The notes under the pieces are model-generated. The model did not search any database and was not told the origin of the DNA. It was given only the letters and a program-made list of their open reading frames with translations. Below are positions 35,233-44,044 of a DNA stretch of 64,000 bases, piece by piece. The position numbers and the translations under genes are program-made. Each line of letters begins with the position of its first letter. Position 1 is the first letter of the stretch. Location of the stretch: contig JAGBFB010000041.1 of NCBI GenBank assembly GCA_017936665.1, positions 1 through 64,000 on the forward strand, given 5' to 3'. Source of the DNA: Spirochaetaceae bacterium (GTDB lineage Bacteria > Spirochaetota > Spirochaetia > Treponematales > Treponemataceae).

Positions 35233-36048
35233 ATAGTATTTGTGTATATTTGATAATAATTTGTAAGAACCTAAAACTAAAAGTATAATTCCGATAAAAA
35301 GTAATAAAAAGCAATCTGATATTGTAAGAGATATGTACCCTAAGAACATTATAAAATAATATGGGCTTGGACTTTCCCAAAAATGAAGGTTTCTTTGGTA
35401 ACTTACTATTAAAAATGCAATTACAGTCATCAATGCACAAGTTAAAATAAAAATATAAAGATATAAATTAAATCCACAAGAAATTGATAAATTAGAAAAT
35501 ATTTTAGTTGTGTTTATAGGAACAATATGTGCAATAAAAATAGATGCACATATGGCTAGTCCATAATTTTTGTCAGCGTCTTGAATTTGGTCTTGTTCAG
35601 GGAAAACTGCTGTAAGAAGTAAGCAAATAGGAGCAAGTAATTTTCCCATAAGATCTAATCTTCCAACTAAGAATAATAAAGATGATGATGTATTATAAAG
35701 ATTTAATAAAACTATAAGAATTTTTGTTGTTTGTAAAAGACAACCTGTAAAAAATCCCATTAGGTAAATTGTTTCAGGAGATTTTGTTTTTTCAAAGGAA
35801 ACATATAAAAAGTAACTAGAAATTGGAATGTAAAGTAAAAGTGCAAGAATAGATAGAATACTAGCAGTAGAACTATTTTTTAACAAAAAACTTTCTGAAT
35901 TTATGGGAAGTACTCTTGTAAATTTAGGAATCAAAGAAAAATTACCCTTTATAAAAGACACTAAGGAAGTAATTGAAAACAAAATTAAAAAAGAAATTGA
36001 AATCACAATGAGAACTAATAATAATCTGTTTCTTGTTTTTAATGTCAT
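35221..36048 (-). CDS. Polytopic membrane protein, unknown
   Basis: 275 residues with about eight hydrophobic helices (for example VLIVISISFLILFSITSLV and YISLTISDCFLLLFIGII). No transporter, kinase or protease motif is seen and I do not recognise a family. The layout is like that of the 7TM sensor-type proteins found in spirochaetes, which is only a resemblance. TATCTT ends 6 nt before the ATG and there is no Shine-Dalgarno, so the mRNA is probably leaderless. It overlaps the end of the lipid-kinase-like gene by 12 bp in convergent orientation. Confidence 0.65.
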   Translation of the reverse strand: MTLKTRNRLLLVLIVISISFLILFSITSLVSFIKGNFSLIPKFTRVLPINSESFLLKNSSTASILSILALLLYIPISSYFLYVSFEKTKSPETIYLMGFFTGCLLQTTKILIVLLNLYNTSSSLLFLVGRLDLMGKLLAPICLLLTAVFPEQDQIQDADKNYGLAICASIFIAHIVPINTTKIFSNLSISCGFNLYLYIFILTCALMTVIAFLIVSYQRNLHFWESPSPYYFIMFLGYISLTISDCFLLLFIGIILLVLGSYKLLSNIHKYYLWK

Positions 36049-36123
36049 ACATATAAGATACCTTGTTGTTAAATTTATGTAAAGACAGAAAAATAAATTC
36101 CGATAATATAACAGAGGTATGAT

Positions 36124-36834
36124 ATGAAAAAACTAATTATTTGTTTTGTTTTAATTTTATCACTTTGTTTATCTGTTTTTGCAGGTGATGTTGCTGAATA
36201 TACAGATTTAGGTTTTTCTCCTGATGGAAAATACTTTGTATTTGCACAATATGGTGTAACAGACAAAGATTTTGAACCTTATGCCGAAATTTACACTGTT
36301 GATGTGGCAAAAAATGATTTTGTAAAAGACGCAGTTTTTAAATCATTGCCAGGAAAATCAAAAACTGGTAAAAACGGATTGTCAGTTTTTGAAGAACTTT
36401 ATAATAAAAATGAAGCTACTTTGAAAAAATATTCTGGAGAAAAGGCTTCTTTAGAAACAACTCTTTACCTTAGAGGTCCAGAGTCAAAAGGTTCAACAGA
36501 AGAAATTACATTCAAAGATTTTGTAAATTCATCTGAAGAAAAAGAACTTTTTTATACAATAAATTTAGTAAAACATATTTCAGGAAAAGGAAAAAACTTA
36601 AAATCATCATTTTTTATCGGATTAGAACAAAAAGATGCTGAAGGTAATATTCTTTCAAGAAAAGTAATTGGAAATCCTGACTTTGAGAGGAAAAATGTTT
36701 CAGATTACACAATCAGAAGAATTATTGCCGATAAAACAGGAAAATCAATTGTCTTTGAAATTGAAAAGAGAATTGAAGACGAAAAAGGAACTTCCTTTAG
36801 GTATATGGTAGAAACATTTATCTTAGATAATTAA
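36124..36834 (+). CDS. DUF2259-family secreted protein
   Basis: 236 residues. Signal peptide MKKLIICFVLILSLCLSVFA followed by GDVAEYTDLGFSPDGKYFVF. This is the start pattern of the DUF2259 family of predicted secreted proteins known in treponemes. The rest has repeated propeller-like beta strands (YAEIYTVDVAKNDFVK, GKSIVFEIEKRIED). Function unknown. AACAGAGG lies about 8 nt before the ATG. Monocistronic. Confidence 0.8.
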   Translation: MKKLIICFVLILSLCLSVFAGDVAEYTDLGFSPDGKYFVFAQYGVTDKDFEPYAEIYTVDVAKNDFVKDAVFKSLPGKSKTGKNGLSVFEELYNKNEATLKKYSGEKASLETTLYLRGPESKGSTEEITFKDFVNSSEEKELFYTINLVKHISGKGKNLKSSFFIGLEQKDAEGNILSRKVIGNPDFERKNVSDYTIRRIIADKTGKSIVFEIEKRIEDEKGTSFRYMVETFILDN

Positions 36835-36840
36835 AAAAGA

Positions 36841-37284
36841 TTAATTATTTTTTATAATTCTTACAAAGAGCTGAAAGACGGCAAATTTTCCTTCTTTCAG
36901 CTTTCTTGCATATATGATGTTATCTGCAAATTTTATTTCTTGCCAAAGAGCTTCCAAAAAAATTGCTTCTGCTAAATCTTCAAGTAAAGTTGTGATTTTA
37001 TTTTTATCGCAAAAATCTTTTTCATCTAAAAAATATTGTACAAAAAAATAATCTCCAGGCAAAATTTGATTTAAATTTTCCTCCGAATCATTTGCTTTAG
37101 AACCAAGATATTTTTTTTCAGTTAAAAAATTGCTTTTTTCAGGATTTATAGAATTTGCAGGAACTTTGTTTACAAAAGAAATCAGTTGTTCTTCAAATTC
37201 TGTAGAAAAATCTGTTTCAGAACTTGTTTTTACAGAAAAATTCAATGGTTCAAAAAGTTTTAGATGTTTTACTTGATAATTCAT
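36841..37284 (-). CDS. Unknown 147-residue protein
   Basis: 147 residues, soluble and acidic, with no signal peptide or membrane helix. A mixed region is followed by a helical segment (TTLLEDLAEAIFLEALWQEI) and the ending FAVFQLFVRIIKNN. I do not recognise a family. It converges on the DUF2259 gene 6 bp away. A weak -10 (GATAAA) lies 8 nt before the ATG, without a Shine-Dalgarno. Confidence 0.6.
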   Translation of the reverse strand: MNYQVKHLKLFEPLNFSVKTSSETDFSTEFEEQLISFVNKVPANSINPEKSNFLTEKKYLGSKANDSEENLNQILPGDYFFVQYFLDEKDFCDKNKITTLLEDLAEAIFLEALWQEIKFADNIIYARKLKEGKFAVFQLFVRIIKNN

Positions 37285-37384
37285 AAAAAAAATTTATCAA
37301 ATTTTGTATTTTTTTTCTATAAAAAAGATTTAAAATTCATTTTTTTCTCTATTATGATAATGAATAAAGTTTTTGGAGGTAAAA

Positions 37385-38383
37385 TTGAAAACTTTAATAA
37401 AAATTTTTGTTGTAGTAATTTGTTCTACTGTTTTTTTGCTGATTTTTACTGGAGTTTCTTGCACAATAACTCCTGAGGGAATTTCAATTTTAGATGGAAA
37501 TTTTGAATCACCAAAATTTTTAGAATTAAATGTACTTTCTGAAAAAGAAATAAATCTTTTATTTTCAACAGATATAAAAATTGAAAACCTAAAAATTGAA
37601 ACTTTTCCAGTAAGCCAATTAGTAAATATTGAATCTAAAAATCTAGGTGATGGTTCTTGGCAAATTATCACAACAGAAACCTTTGATTGTACCAAAACTT
37701 ATGTTATTGAAGGATACGTTTTAGATGCAAGAAAAAATAGTTTGTATTTTAAAGATTCTTTTGTTGGATTTAACAATCGTATTCCAAAAGTTGTGATTAA
37801 TGAAATTCGTACAGAATATTCAAAACCAAAAGTTGAATTTATCGAACTAAAAGTTTTATCTGATGGAAATTTAGGTGGAATGGAATTAATTACTGCTTCT
37901 GATGGAAGTGAAAATTCCTATGTTATTCCTTCGGTAGAAGTAAAATCTGGGGATTATGTTGTAATTCATTATCGTAATATCGAAGATGGCTGTATTGACG
38001 AGCTCGAAAAAGACAAAGAACTTTCCACTGCCACAGAATCAAGTTCTTCAAGAGATTTATGGATAGAAAATTCAAGCGCGAGAATTGCTAAAAGTGATGT
38101 TATTATTCTTAAAGAAAGAATCCAAGGAAATATTGCTGACGGAATAATATTTACAGAAAGTTCTTTTTCTGCTTGGAAAACTGATTATATGGCTGAATGT
38201 GCAGAAGTTTTAATTTCATCTGAAGCCTGGAGTGGAGAAAGTGTAATTTCTGATGGTCTTACCACAACAAGAACTTTATCAAGACAAAATCTAAACAAAG
38301 ATAAATCTGCTTGGATTGTGGTAGGAACTAGCAAAGCAACTCCCGGAAAAGAAAATTCTAGCGTAGTATATGTAGCAAAATAA
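37385..38383 (+). CDS. Lamin-tail-domain (LTD) lipoprotein
   Basis: 332 residues from a TTG at 37385 that has GGAGG 5 nt upstream. A start 12 nt earlier would lie across that ribosome site. Signal peptide with lipobox GVSC26. About residues 30-130 are a beta domain. The rest is a lamin-tail-type immunoglobulin fold: PKVVINEIRTEYSKPKVEFIE, GDYVVIHYRN, SAWIVVGTSKATPGKEN. Such domains sit on cell-surface proteins and secreted nucleases; no nuclease motif is present here. It is a monocistronic envelope lipoprotein of unknown role. Confidence 0.78.
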   Translation: MKTLIKIFVVVICSTVFLLIFTGVSCTITPEGISILDGNFESPKFLELNVLSEKEINLLFSTDIKIENLKIETFPVSQLVNIESKNLGDGSWQIITTETFDCTKTYVIEGYVLDARKNSLYFKDSFVGFNNRIPKVVINEIRTEYSKPKVEFIELKVLSDGNLGGMELITASDGSENSYVIPSVEVKSGDYVVIHYRNIEDGCIDELEKDKELSTATESSSSRDLWIENSSARIAKSDVIILKERIQGNIADGIIFTESSFSAWKTDYMAECAEVLISSEAWSGESVISDGLTTTRTLSRQNLNKDKSAWIVVGTSKATPGKENSSVVYVAK

Positions 38384-38418
38384 ATTCTGCTGAATTGATG
38401 CTAGAAAGAAAATAATTG

Positions 38419-38461
38419 TTATAATATATTGTATTGTCAAACGCAATACAATATATTATAA
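38419..38461. promoter_or_regulatory. 18-bp palindrome, likely toxin-antitoxin operator
   Basis: The arms 38419-38436 and 38444-38461 (TTATAATATATTGTATTG and its exact complement) flank a 7-nt centre. TATAAT at 38420-38425 is inside the left arm, preceded by TGT, so the palindrome overlaps a likely promoter. This fits autoregulation by the RelB-type antitoxin. Confidence 0.7.
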
Positions 38462-38499
38462 TTATATTTGTAAATATAAACAACAATTTTTTCGTGGAG

Positions 38500-38552
38500 A
38501 GTCAATAAAAACTTTTCTTAAAAATAACGACTAAGTTTTTATTGACTTTTTT
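38500..38552 (+). terminator. Terminator-like hairpin in the toxin-antitoxin leader
   Basis: AGTCAATAAAAACTT (38500-38514) pairs perfectly with AAGTTTTTATTGACT (38533-38547) and is followed by a run of T (38547-38552). It lies between the operator palindrome and the antitoxin start. It could therefore attenuate transcription of the pair, or be a transcript end. Confidence 0.6.
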
Positions 38553-38565
38553 GTGGGAGGATAAT

Positions 38566-38868
38566 ATGGCAAATAAAACTGCAAATTTATATGCTAGAAT
38601 AGAACCTGAAACAAAACTTTCTGCAGAATCTATTTTAGAAACTTTGGGCATTCCTGTTTCTACAGCGATAAATATGTTTTATAAACAGATTATTCTTAAT
38701 AACGGATTACCTTTTGATGTAAAAGTTCCTAATAAAAAAAATATAAATTTGTCAGAAATGACCGAAGAACAATTTAATTTAGATATGGAACAATCTTATA
38801 AAAATATGCTAAATAATGAAGGTATATCTGTAGACGAAGCATTTTCTTCAATAAAAAAGGCAAAATAG
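38566..38868 (+). CDS. RelB/DinJ-family antitoxin
   Basis: 100 residues from the ATG at 38566, directly after GGGAGGATAAT. The ribbon-helix-helix-type N-terminus (NLYARIEPETKLSAESIL, then GIPVSTAINMFYKQII) is typical of DinJ/RelB. This domain binds its own operator and its C-terminal tail wraps the toxin. The stop codon is directly followed by the toxin's TTG start, so the two are translationally coupled. It is neutralised in turn by proteolysis in known systems. Confidence 0.88.
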   Translation: MANKTANLYARIEPETKLSAESILETLGIPVSTAINMFYKQIILNNGLPFDVKVPNKKNINLSEMTEEQFNLDMEQSYKNMLNNEGISVDEAFSSIKKAK

Positions 38869-39183
38869 TTGGATTATACTGTAAAAATTTTACCATTAGC
38901 AATAGAAGATTTGCAAAATATCTATGATTACATCGCATTTGAATTAAAATCAATTATAAACGCTGAAAATCAATTGAATCGTTTGAAAGAAGAAATCTTA
39001 AAATTAGATTTTATGCCTGAATCTTATAAATTATACGAAAAGGAACCATGGAAAAGTAGAGGATTAAGATTCCTTCCCATAGATAACTACATCGTTTTTT
39101 ACATAGTCGATAAAAAAAATAAAGTTGTAAATATATTACGAGTTTTATACGGAAAAATGAATTTTTCAGATATTTGGAAATGA
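38869..39183 (+). CDS. RelE/ParE-superfamily toxin
   Basis: 104 residues from a TTG start abutting the antitoxin stop, with AAAAAAGG about 7 nt upstream. The fold pattern MDYTVKILPLAIEDLQNI, RLKEEILKLDFMPESYKL and GLRFLPIDNYIVFYIV is that of RelE/ParE/YafQ toxins. RelE/YafQ members cut mRNA in the ribosome, while ParE members inhibit gyrase. The residue pattern leans toward RelE/YafQ but this cannot be settled by eye. With the DinJ-type antitoxin it forms a complete type II module. Confidence 0.85.
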   Translation: MDYTVKILPLAIEDLQNIYDYIAFELKSIINAENQLNRLKEEILKLDFMPESYKLYEKEPWKSRGLRFLPIDNYIVFYIVDKKNKVVNILRVLYGKMNFSDIWK

Positions 39184-39313
39184 TACTTATTATATAAATA
39201 ATTCCCCTTTTCCTTGCCAAACAATTTCCTATTAAAACAATCTTTAAATCCCTTCTATACATGTATTTTTACACTTACTTTATTTTTTGCAAAAAATTTG
39301 TTATAATCAGAGT

Positions 39314-41509
39314 ATGTCTGAATTATTAGCTCCCGCAGGGAATATCGAAGCTCTTGATGCTGCAATTGGCGAAGGCGCAGATGCAGTTTACATGGGGCTT
39401 AAAAGTTTTAACGCACGATTACGCTCATCAAATTTTGCATGGAATCAATTTGAAGCTGCTGTTCAAGCAGTTCATCGTCAAAAGAAAAAAATATATGTTA
39501 CAGTAAATACTGTAATTGAAGAACGAGAAACAGAAAGGCTTTATCGTTTTTTGTCTTATCTTGATAAAGTTGGACCTGATGGTTTAATCGTTCAAGATTT
39601 TGGAATTATTAGAATGTGTCAGGAATTTTTTCCTAACTTGGAACTTCACGCTTCAACTCAGATGAATATTGCCAGTGCAAAAGCTGCAAATCTCATGGGA
39701 AAAGAAGGATTTAAAAGAGTTGTTCTTGCAAGGGAATTAGGATTAAAAGAAATTCAGGATATAAAAGCAAACTCGAATGTAGAACTTGAAGTTTTTGTTC
39801 ACGGAGCTTTATGTGTTTGTGAGTCAGGGCTCTGTTTATTTTCAAGTTATCTTGGTGGAAAATCAGCAAACCGAGGAATGTGTGCTCAAGCCTGTCGTCG
39901 TTTTTATCAAGCTGAATACGATGGTGGAATTTCTCAAGGTTATTATTTTTCTCCAAACGATTTGCAACTTATAGAAAAAATTCCCGATTTGGTAAATATC
40001 GGAGTTGAATCTTTCAAAATTGAAGGACGAATGAAAAGTGCTGAATATGTTGGAAGTGTAACTGCCGCCTACAGATATTTGCTTGACCATTGGCAAGAAG
40101 ACAAAAAAGGTTCTATTGCAGTTGCTAAACGAATGCTTTCTACTGATTTTGCTAGAGCTAAAACAAAATATTGGTACGATTTTAAATCTCCAGAAACTAT
40201 CGCCGAATCTTTATTGAATCCTAAACAGGCTGGTGGAACAGGAATTTATCTCGGTACAATCGAAAAAACAAAGCCAGTTGAAAATTCAGAAGGATTTAAT
40301 GTTCCTTTTGCCTGCTTAGTTGGAGGAACTTATGATCCAGATGAAGGGGACTCAATAAGACTCCATAAAAAAGATGATACAGGACGTGAAAGTCATAAAA
40401 TAAAACAGGTAATAATTGATAGCAAAAATAATCGCTGGATAGACATTCCAAAAGGTTTTTCAATAGGGGACAGTGTTTATCTATTGCAAACAAAATCTAT
40501 GTCAAAGCGATACAACCATATATTACCTCGGGATTTATCAACTTTTAGAAAGCAACCGGGTGGTCAAGAATTACCAATTTTAGATTTATCTACTCCAGAA
40601 AAAGATAAGTTGTCATATTTCCCAGAAGGAATTTATGTACAAGTTTCTACTGTTTCTGATATGTATGCAATCCAAAGTGAAAATCCTGTGCGAGTAATTT
40701 TAGAACTCAATTCTGAAACCAAAAAATCTCTCATAGAAAAAAAAGAAACTCTTCCTTTTTCTAAAAAACAGATTTATATTTCTCTTGACCCATTCTGTCC
40801 TCAAGAAATTGAAAATGATTTAATCTCTTCCATCGAGTATTTGGTAAACGAAGGTTTTAGATATTGGGTTGTAAATAATCCTGCTCATATTTCTATTCTA
40901 AAATCTTTGAAAGCAACATGTATAGCGGGGCCTTATTTGTATGCTTTCAATAGATGGGCAACTTCATGGCTTGAAAATCAAGATATTGATGTATTTGTTT
41001 CTCCTTATGAAAATTCACGACAAAATCTTGAAGCCACTTACGAAAAAAATCAGCGTTCAAGAGTTTTAGTTCCAATTTTTGCATATCCTGCTTTGTTTAG
41101 AATGCGTTTTAAACTTCCTGCTTCTTATGATTTTACATTTTTTTCAGACAAAGAAGGAGCAGTTTTTAAAGCTCTTTCAACGGAAGACGGTTCTTTCGTA
41201 ACTCCAGAAAAGCCGTTTTCAATTTTGGATAAATCAACCTTTTTGAAAAATGCAGGCTTTACTCACTTTTTAATAGATTTCTCTAAAACCCAAGTAAAAA
41301 AAGGAACTTTGCGCCAGTTGATGAAATCTTTTTATAAAGGTGAAGTTCTTCCTGATATTAGTCGATTTAACTGGAAAGACGGTTTTTATTCTCCAGAAAA
41401 AATGGAAGAATACCGTAATTCCGCAGAAAGAGCCAAGGTTAATGGTAACAGTTTTAAGAACAGTAACCAAAAGAAAACTGTTACCAAAAACAAGTCTAAA
41501 AAGCGATAA
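39314..41509 (+). CDS. Peptidase U32 family protein, RlhA/YhbU-like with C-terminal extension
   Basis: 731 residues from the ATG at 39314. The U32 start MSELLAPAGNIEAL and the cysteine block CVCESGLC with GMCAQACRRFY are present. Residues beyond about 400 form the extra domain seen in the RlhA branch, which hydroxylates 23S rRNA C2501. It is far longer than the paralog at 12708 and ends in a Lys/Asn-rich tail. There is no Shine-Dalgarno; TGTTATAAT ends 6 nt before the ATG. A start nine codons earlier would lie upstream of the -10 box and is rejected. Which RNA it modifies is an inference. Confidence 0.85.
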   Translation: MSELLAPAGNIEALDAAIGEGADAVYMGLKSFNARLRSSNFAWNQFEAAVQAVHRQKKKIYVTVNTVIEERETERLYRFLSYLDKVGPDGLIVQDFGIIRMCQEFFPNLELHASTQMNIASAKAANLMGKEGFKRVVLARELGLKEIQDIKANSNVELEVFVHGALCVCESGLCLFSSYLGGKSANRGMCAQACRRFYQAEYDGGISQGYYFSPNDLQLIEKIPDLVNIGVESFKIEGRMKSAEYVGSVTAAYRYLLDHWQEDKKGSIAVAKRMLSTDFARAKTKYWYDFKSPETIAESLLNPKQAGGTGIYLGTIEKTKPVENSEGFNVPFACLVGGTYDPDEGDSIRLHKKDDTGRESHKIKQVIIDSKNNRWIDIPKGFSIGDSVYLLQTKSMSKRYNHILPRDLSTFRKQPGGQELPILDLSTPEKDKLSYFPEGIYVQVSTVSDMYAIQSENPVRVILELNSETKKSLIEKKETLPFSKKQIYISLDPFCPQEIENDLISSIEYLVNEGFRYWVVNNPAHISILKSLKATCIAGPYLYAFNRWATSWLENQDIDVFVSPYENSRQNLEATYEKNQRSRVLVPIFAYPALFRMRFKLPASYDFTFFSDKEGAVFKALSTEDGSFVTPEKPFSILDKSTFLKNAGFTHFLIDFSKTQVKKGTLRQLMKSFYKGEVLPDISRFNWKDGFYSPEKMEEYRNSAERAKVNGNSFKNSNQKKTVTKNKSKKR

Positions 41510-41906
41510 CCTCCTCTTTGTCCTCGATTTCTTTGGCAAGATGTTCATGAATAACTTGTTCATCGGATTCATCTTTAGGTTTTTTTACAAATTCAATATG
41601 ATCTGTAATAATGTTGATTCGTGAATAATTCTTGCCATCGGAGCCAGTCCAGCGGTTTTGTTTTATCCTTCCAACCATTCTAACTCTTGTTCCACGTAGC
41701 CCTTTTTTTGCAATGATTTTTGCTAAATCTCCCCAGGCTTCAGCATCAAAGAAAGAAACTTCTTTGTGAACTTCACCATTGTGAGTTTTAATTGAACGAT
41801 TAACTGCAATAGAAAAATTGCTTACACAATTTCCATTTTGAGTTTCCTTGATAATGGCATCTCTTACGAGATTTCCTTCAATTACTAAAGAATTGATACT
41901 ATTCAT
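41496..41906 (-). CDS. ssb: Single-stranded DNA-binding protein
   Basis: 136 residues from the ATG at 41906 (AGGAGT upstream; a longer frame to 41948 lacks a ribosome site). The OB fold is clear: MNSINSLVIEGNLVRDAIIK, FSIAVNRSIK and FDAEAWGDLAKI, with the tail ending EDKEEVIAF in place of the usual DDDIPF acidic tip. It binds single-stranded DNA at replication forks. It overlaps the end of the U32 gene by 14 bp in convergent orientation. Confidence 0.92.
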   Translation of the reverse strand: MNSINSLVIEGNLVRDAIIKETQNGNCVSNFSIAVNRSIKTHNGEVHKEVSFFDAEAWGDLAKIIAKKGLRGTRVRMVGRIKQNRWTGSDGKNYSRINIITDHIEFVKKPKDESDEQVIHEHLAKEIEDKEEVIAF

Positions 41907-42053
41907 TTTTACTCCTAGTGAATTAATTGATTTGATTATCAAACGCAACTAATTCTGTTAAAAAAATATTCTTGCTGGCCAACATGAATATATAATTATT
42001 ATTGAGTAAAAAATCGATTTTGAAGAATTTTTTTGAAAAAAAATTAAAAAAAA

Positions 42054-43952
42054 TTACATATTTTTTACAAGTTTTAAGATATAAAGTTGTACATACATTG
42101 TAAGAGGTACATGTTCTTTTATGTTACTCAAGGAAGGTGATTTTACTAATGTATCTGCAAGATTTTTTATTCGTTGGGAATTAAATGTACTTGAACGTAA
42201 AGATCTTGCTGTTGTGCGAATATAATCTCTTATTAAACAATTTACATCTTCTGTTAATTGTTCTCTACTTTGTTTTGTAATCTGTTTGTTCCATTGAAAA
42301 AGACAGTTTGAAAGTTCTTCGTCTAAAGTTGAACCCTGAGGAATTAATTCTTTTTCAACTGATTCAATAGCTTTTTTTAATTCCAATTTAGAATTTGTGG
42401 TTTTCTTCTTTTTTTCAGGTTCTTCTTTTTCTTTCTGATTTTTTTTCTCTTTTTCTGACTTTCCTGGTTTTTTGAAAAACAAAGAAAGAAACCAAGATAA
42501 AATTGGAACTGTGTAGTAAAAAGGCAACATGATTTTTGCATCAGTTAAAATTTCATGTCTTGAAATCATCAAAATTTCGCTATATGGAATTAATTTACCA
42601 TTAGAAAATAAGTTAATTTTTTCAGAAAGAGGTTCTTTTGAATTTCTTGTTTCATAATGAATTAGTGACAAAAAATTTGAATTTAACAAAGCGTAAAGAA
42701 CTGGTTCAAGAGCTTTTACTTTTTCTTGTAGTAATTTTTCAAACGACTTTTGCTCTTTCATGCAAGGTAGATTTTCAAATTCAAGTAACGAATCATACCA
42801 TTCTCTAGTGATGTTTTCTTTTATTTTAGTTCTTGCTTCACTGCAAAGTCTAATTATCAATGGTAGAACCTTATTTTTTGCGATAAAATATCGCTTCCCT
42901 GATTCAACTTTGAAAACTAATAAATTTGGTAAATTGTTATTATCTAAAGAAGTTGTTTCTGTATGTAGATAGTTACTTAAATCTTCTTCTGTATATTGAC
43001 CAAGTAAAGGAATTCCTCTTGAATCTGTAAAATCTGCAATGTCATCCTTTGTAAAAAAGTACGGAGGTTTATTCAAAATAATACCAAGATTTTTTAGTGC
43101 AGTTTCACGTTGTTGACTTTGCTGTGATTTATTTTTGTAGAAAACTGCACAAAATTCTATGATTTGAACAGCTTGTAATTTTGAAATATCTTCTTGTGTA
43201 AAATCTTTTACTTTTTCATAATCTTGTCGGATGAAGAAACATAATTGGCTCCAATAATAAAAAATATCACCAGATTCTTGTAAATAAGTAATAGTGTCTT
43301 TAGGTTTATTTATAACTTGAGAAAAAAAGTTTTTTGCAGCTAATTCCTTTCCAGGATTTGAAATTCTGATTTTTTTTAAAAAGTAATCATGATATTCTTC
43401 GTTTTTTAACATCAAGCGGATTTTTGCTATAGCAGACTCTAGTACTGACAAAATACTTACGGAAGAAGGTAGCAAAATAGATGGCACTTCTCTAGAAAAT
43501 CCGACTTCAAATAAGGTTTTATCATTTAATTCTTGTTTTTTTAGCAATTCAAAAATAAATTCAGAAGCAACTTTTTTTTCGTAAATTTCTTGTGTTAAAT
43601 ATTTTGGTAAATCTGACAAAGTAGGAAACGGTATAGCAGGATTTGATTCAATATCTCTGTATCTTTCTGTTAGTTTTTCAATAAAATATCCTGCTACAAC
43701 TATAGATTTTTTTTCGGTGGTATTATTAATAATAGCAACTTTTTTGTCAGATTCAAGCAAAAGTAATTCTTTCATTACTGCTTCATGTGAATTACCAACA
43801 TATTTTATAAGTTCTTCTTGTTGTTCTAAATATCTTTGAGAATAACGACGCATATATTCGCAAAATTCATTAAAATGAATAAGAGGATTATTTTGTTTTA
43901 ATGCGTAATGAGTCAAAATTGTATATATATTTGCAGTAGGAGTGCTACTCAT
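42054..43952 (-). CDS. Large protein of unknown function, spirochaete-type
   Basis: 632 residues, mainly helical and soluble. One hydrophobic segment lies at about 485-500 (MLPFYYTVPILSWFLSLFF). A Lys/Glu-rich low-complexity stretch (KKPGKSEKEKKNQ) follows, and then a conserved-looking helical C-terminus (CLFQWNKQITKQSREQLTED). It may be peripherally membrane attached through that segment. I do not recognise a family. It lies between ssb and hisC and is divergent from hisC. TATAAT ends 7 nt before the ATG, with no Shine-Dalgarno, so the mRNA is probably leaderless. Confidence 0.65.
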   Translation of the reverse strand: MSSTPTANIYTILTHYALKQNNPLIHFNEFCEYMRRYSQRYLEQQEELIKYVGNSHEAVMKELLLLESDKKVAIINNTTEKKSIVVAGYFIEKLTERYRDIESNPAIPFPTLSDLPKYLTQEIYEKKVASEFIFELLKKQELNDKTLFEVGFSREVPSILLPSSVSILSVLESAIAKIRLMLKNEEYHDYFLKKIRISNPGKELAAKNFFSQVINKPKDTITYLQESGDIFYYWSQLCFFIRQDYEKVKDFTQEDISKLQAVQIIEFCAVFYKNKSQQSQQRETALKNLGIILNKPPYFFTKDDIADFTDSRGIPLLGQYTEEDLSNYLHTETTSLDNNNLPNLLVFKVESGKRYFIAKNKVLPLIIRLCSEARTKIKENITREWYDSLLEFENLPCMKEQKSFEKLLQEKVKALEPVLYALLNSNFLSLIHYETRNSKEPLSEKINLFSNGKLIPYSEILMISRHEILTDAKIMLPFYYTVPILSWFLSLFFKKPGKSEKEKKNQKEKEEPEKKKKTTNSKLELKKAIESVEKELIPQGSTLDEELSNCLFQWNKQITKQSREQLTEDVNCLIRDYIRTTARSLRSSTFNSQRIKNLADTLVKSPSLSNIKEHVPLTMYVQLYILKLVKNM

Positions 43953-44044
43953 AGGTAATATTATATCATTTTTTTTTCTAATTCACAATAATTCTATGGT
44001 AATTTATCGTAGAATATTTGCATAAAAAAGGATATAATAAATTT

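Noticed and set aside
36055-37284. Poly-A and poly-T runs as possible CRISPR or repeat arrays
   Set aside because: No regularly spaced direct repeats were found. The region is simply AT-rich.
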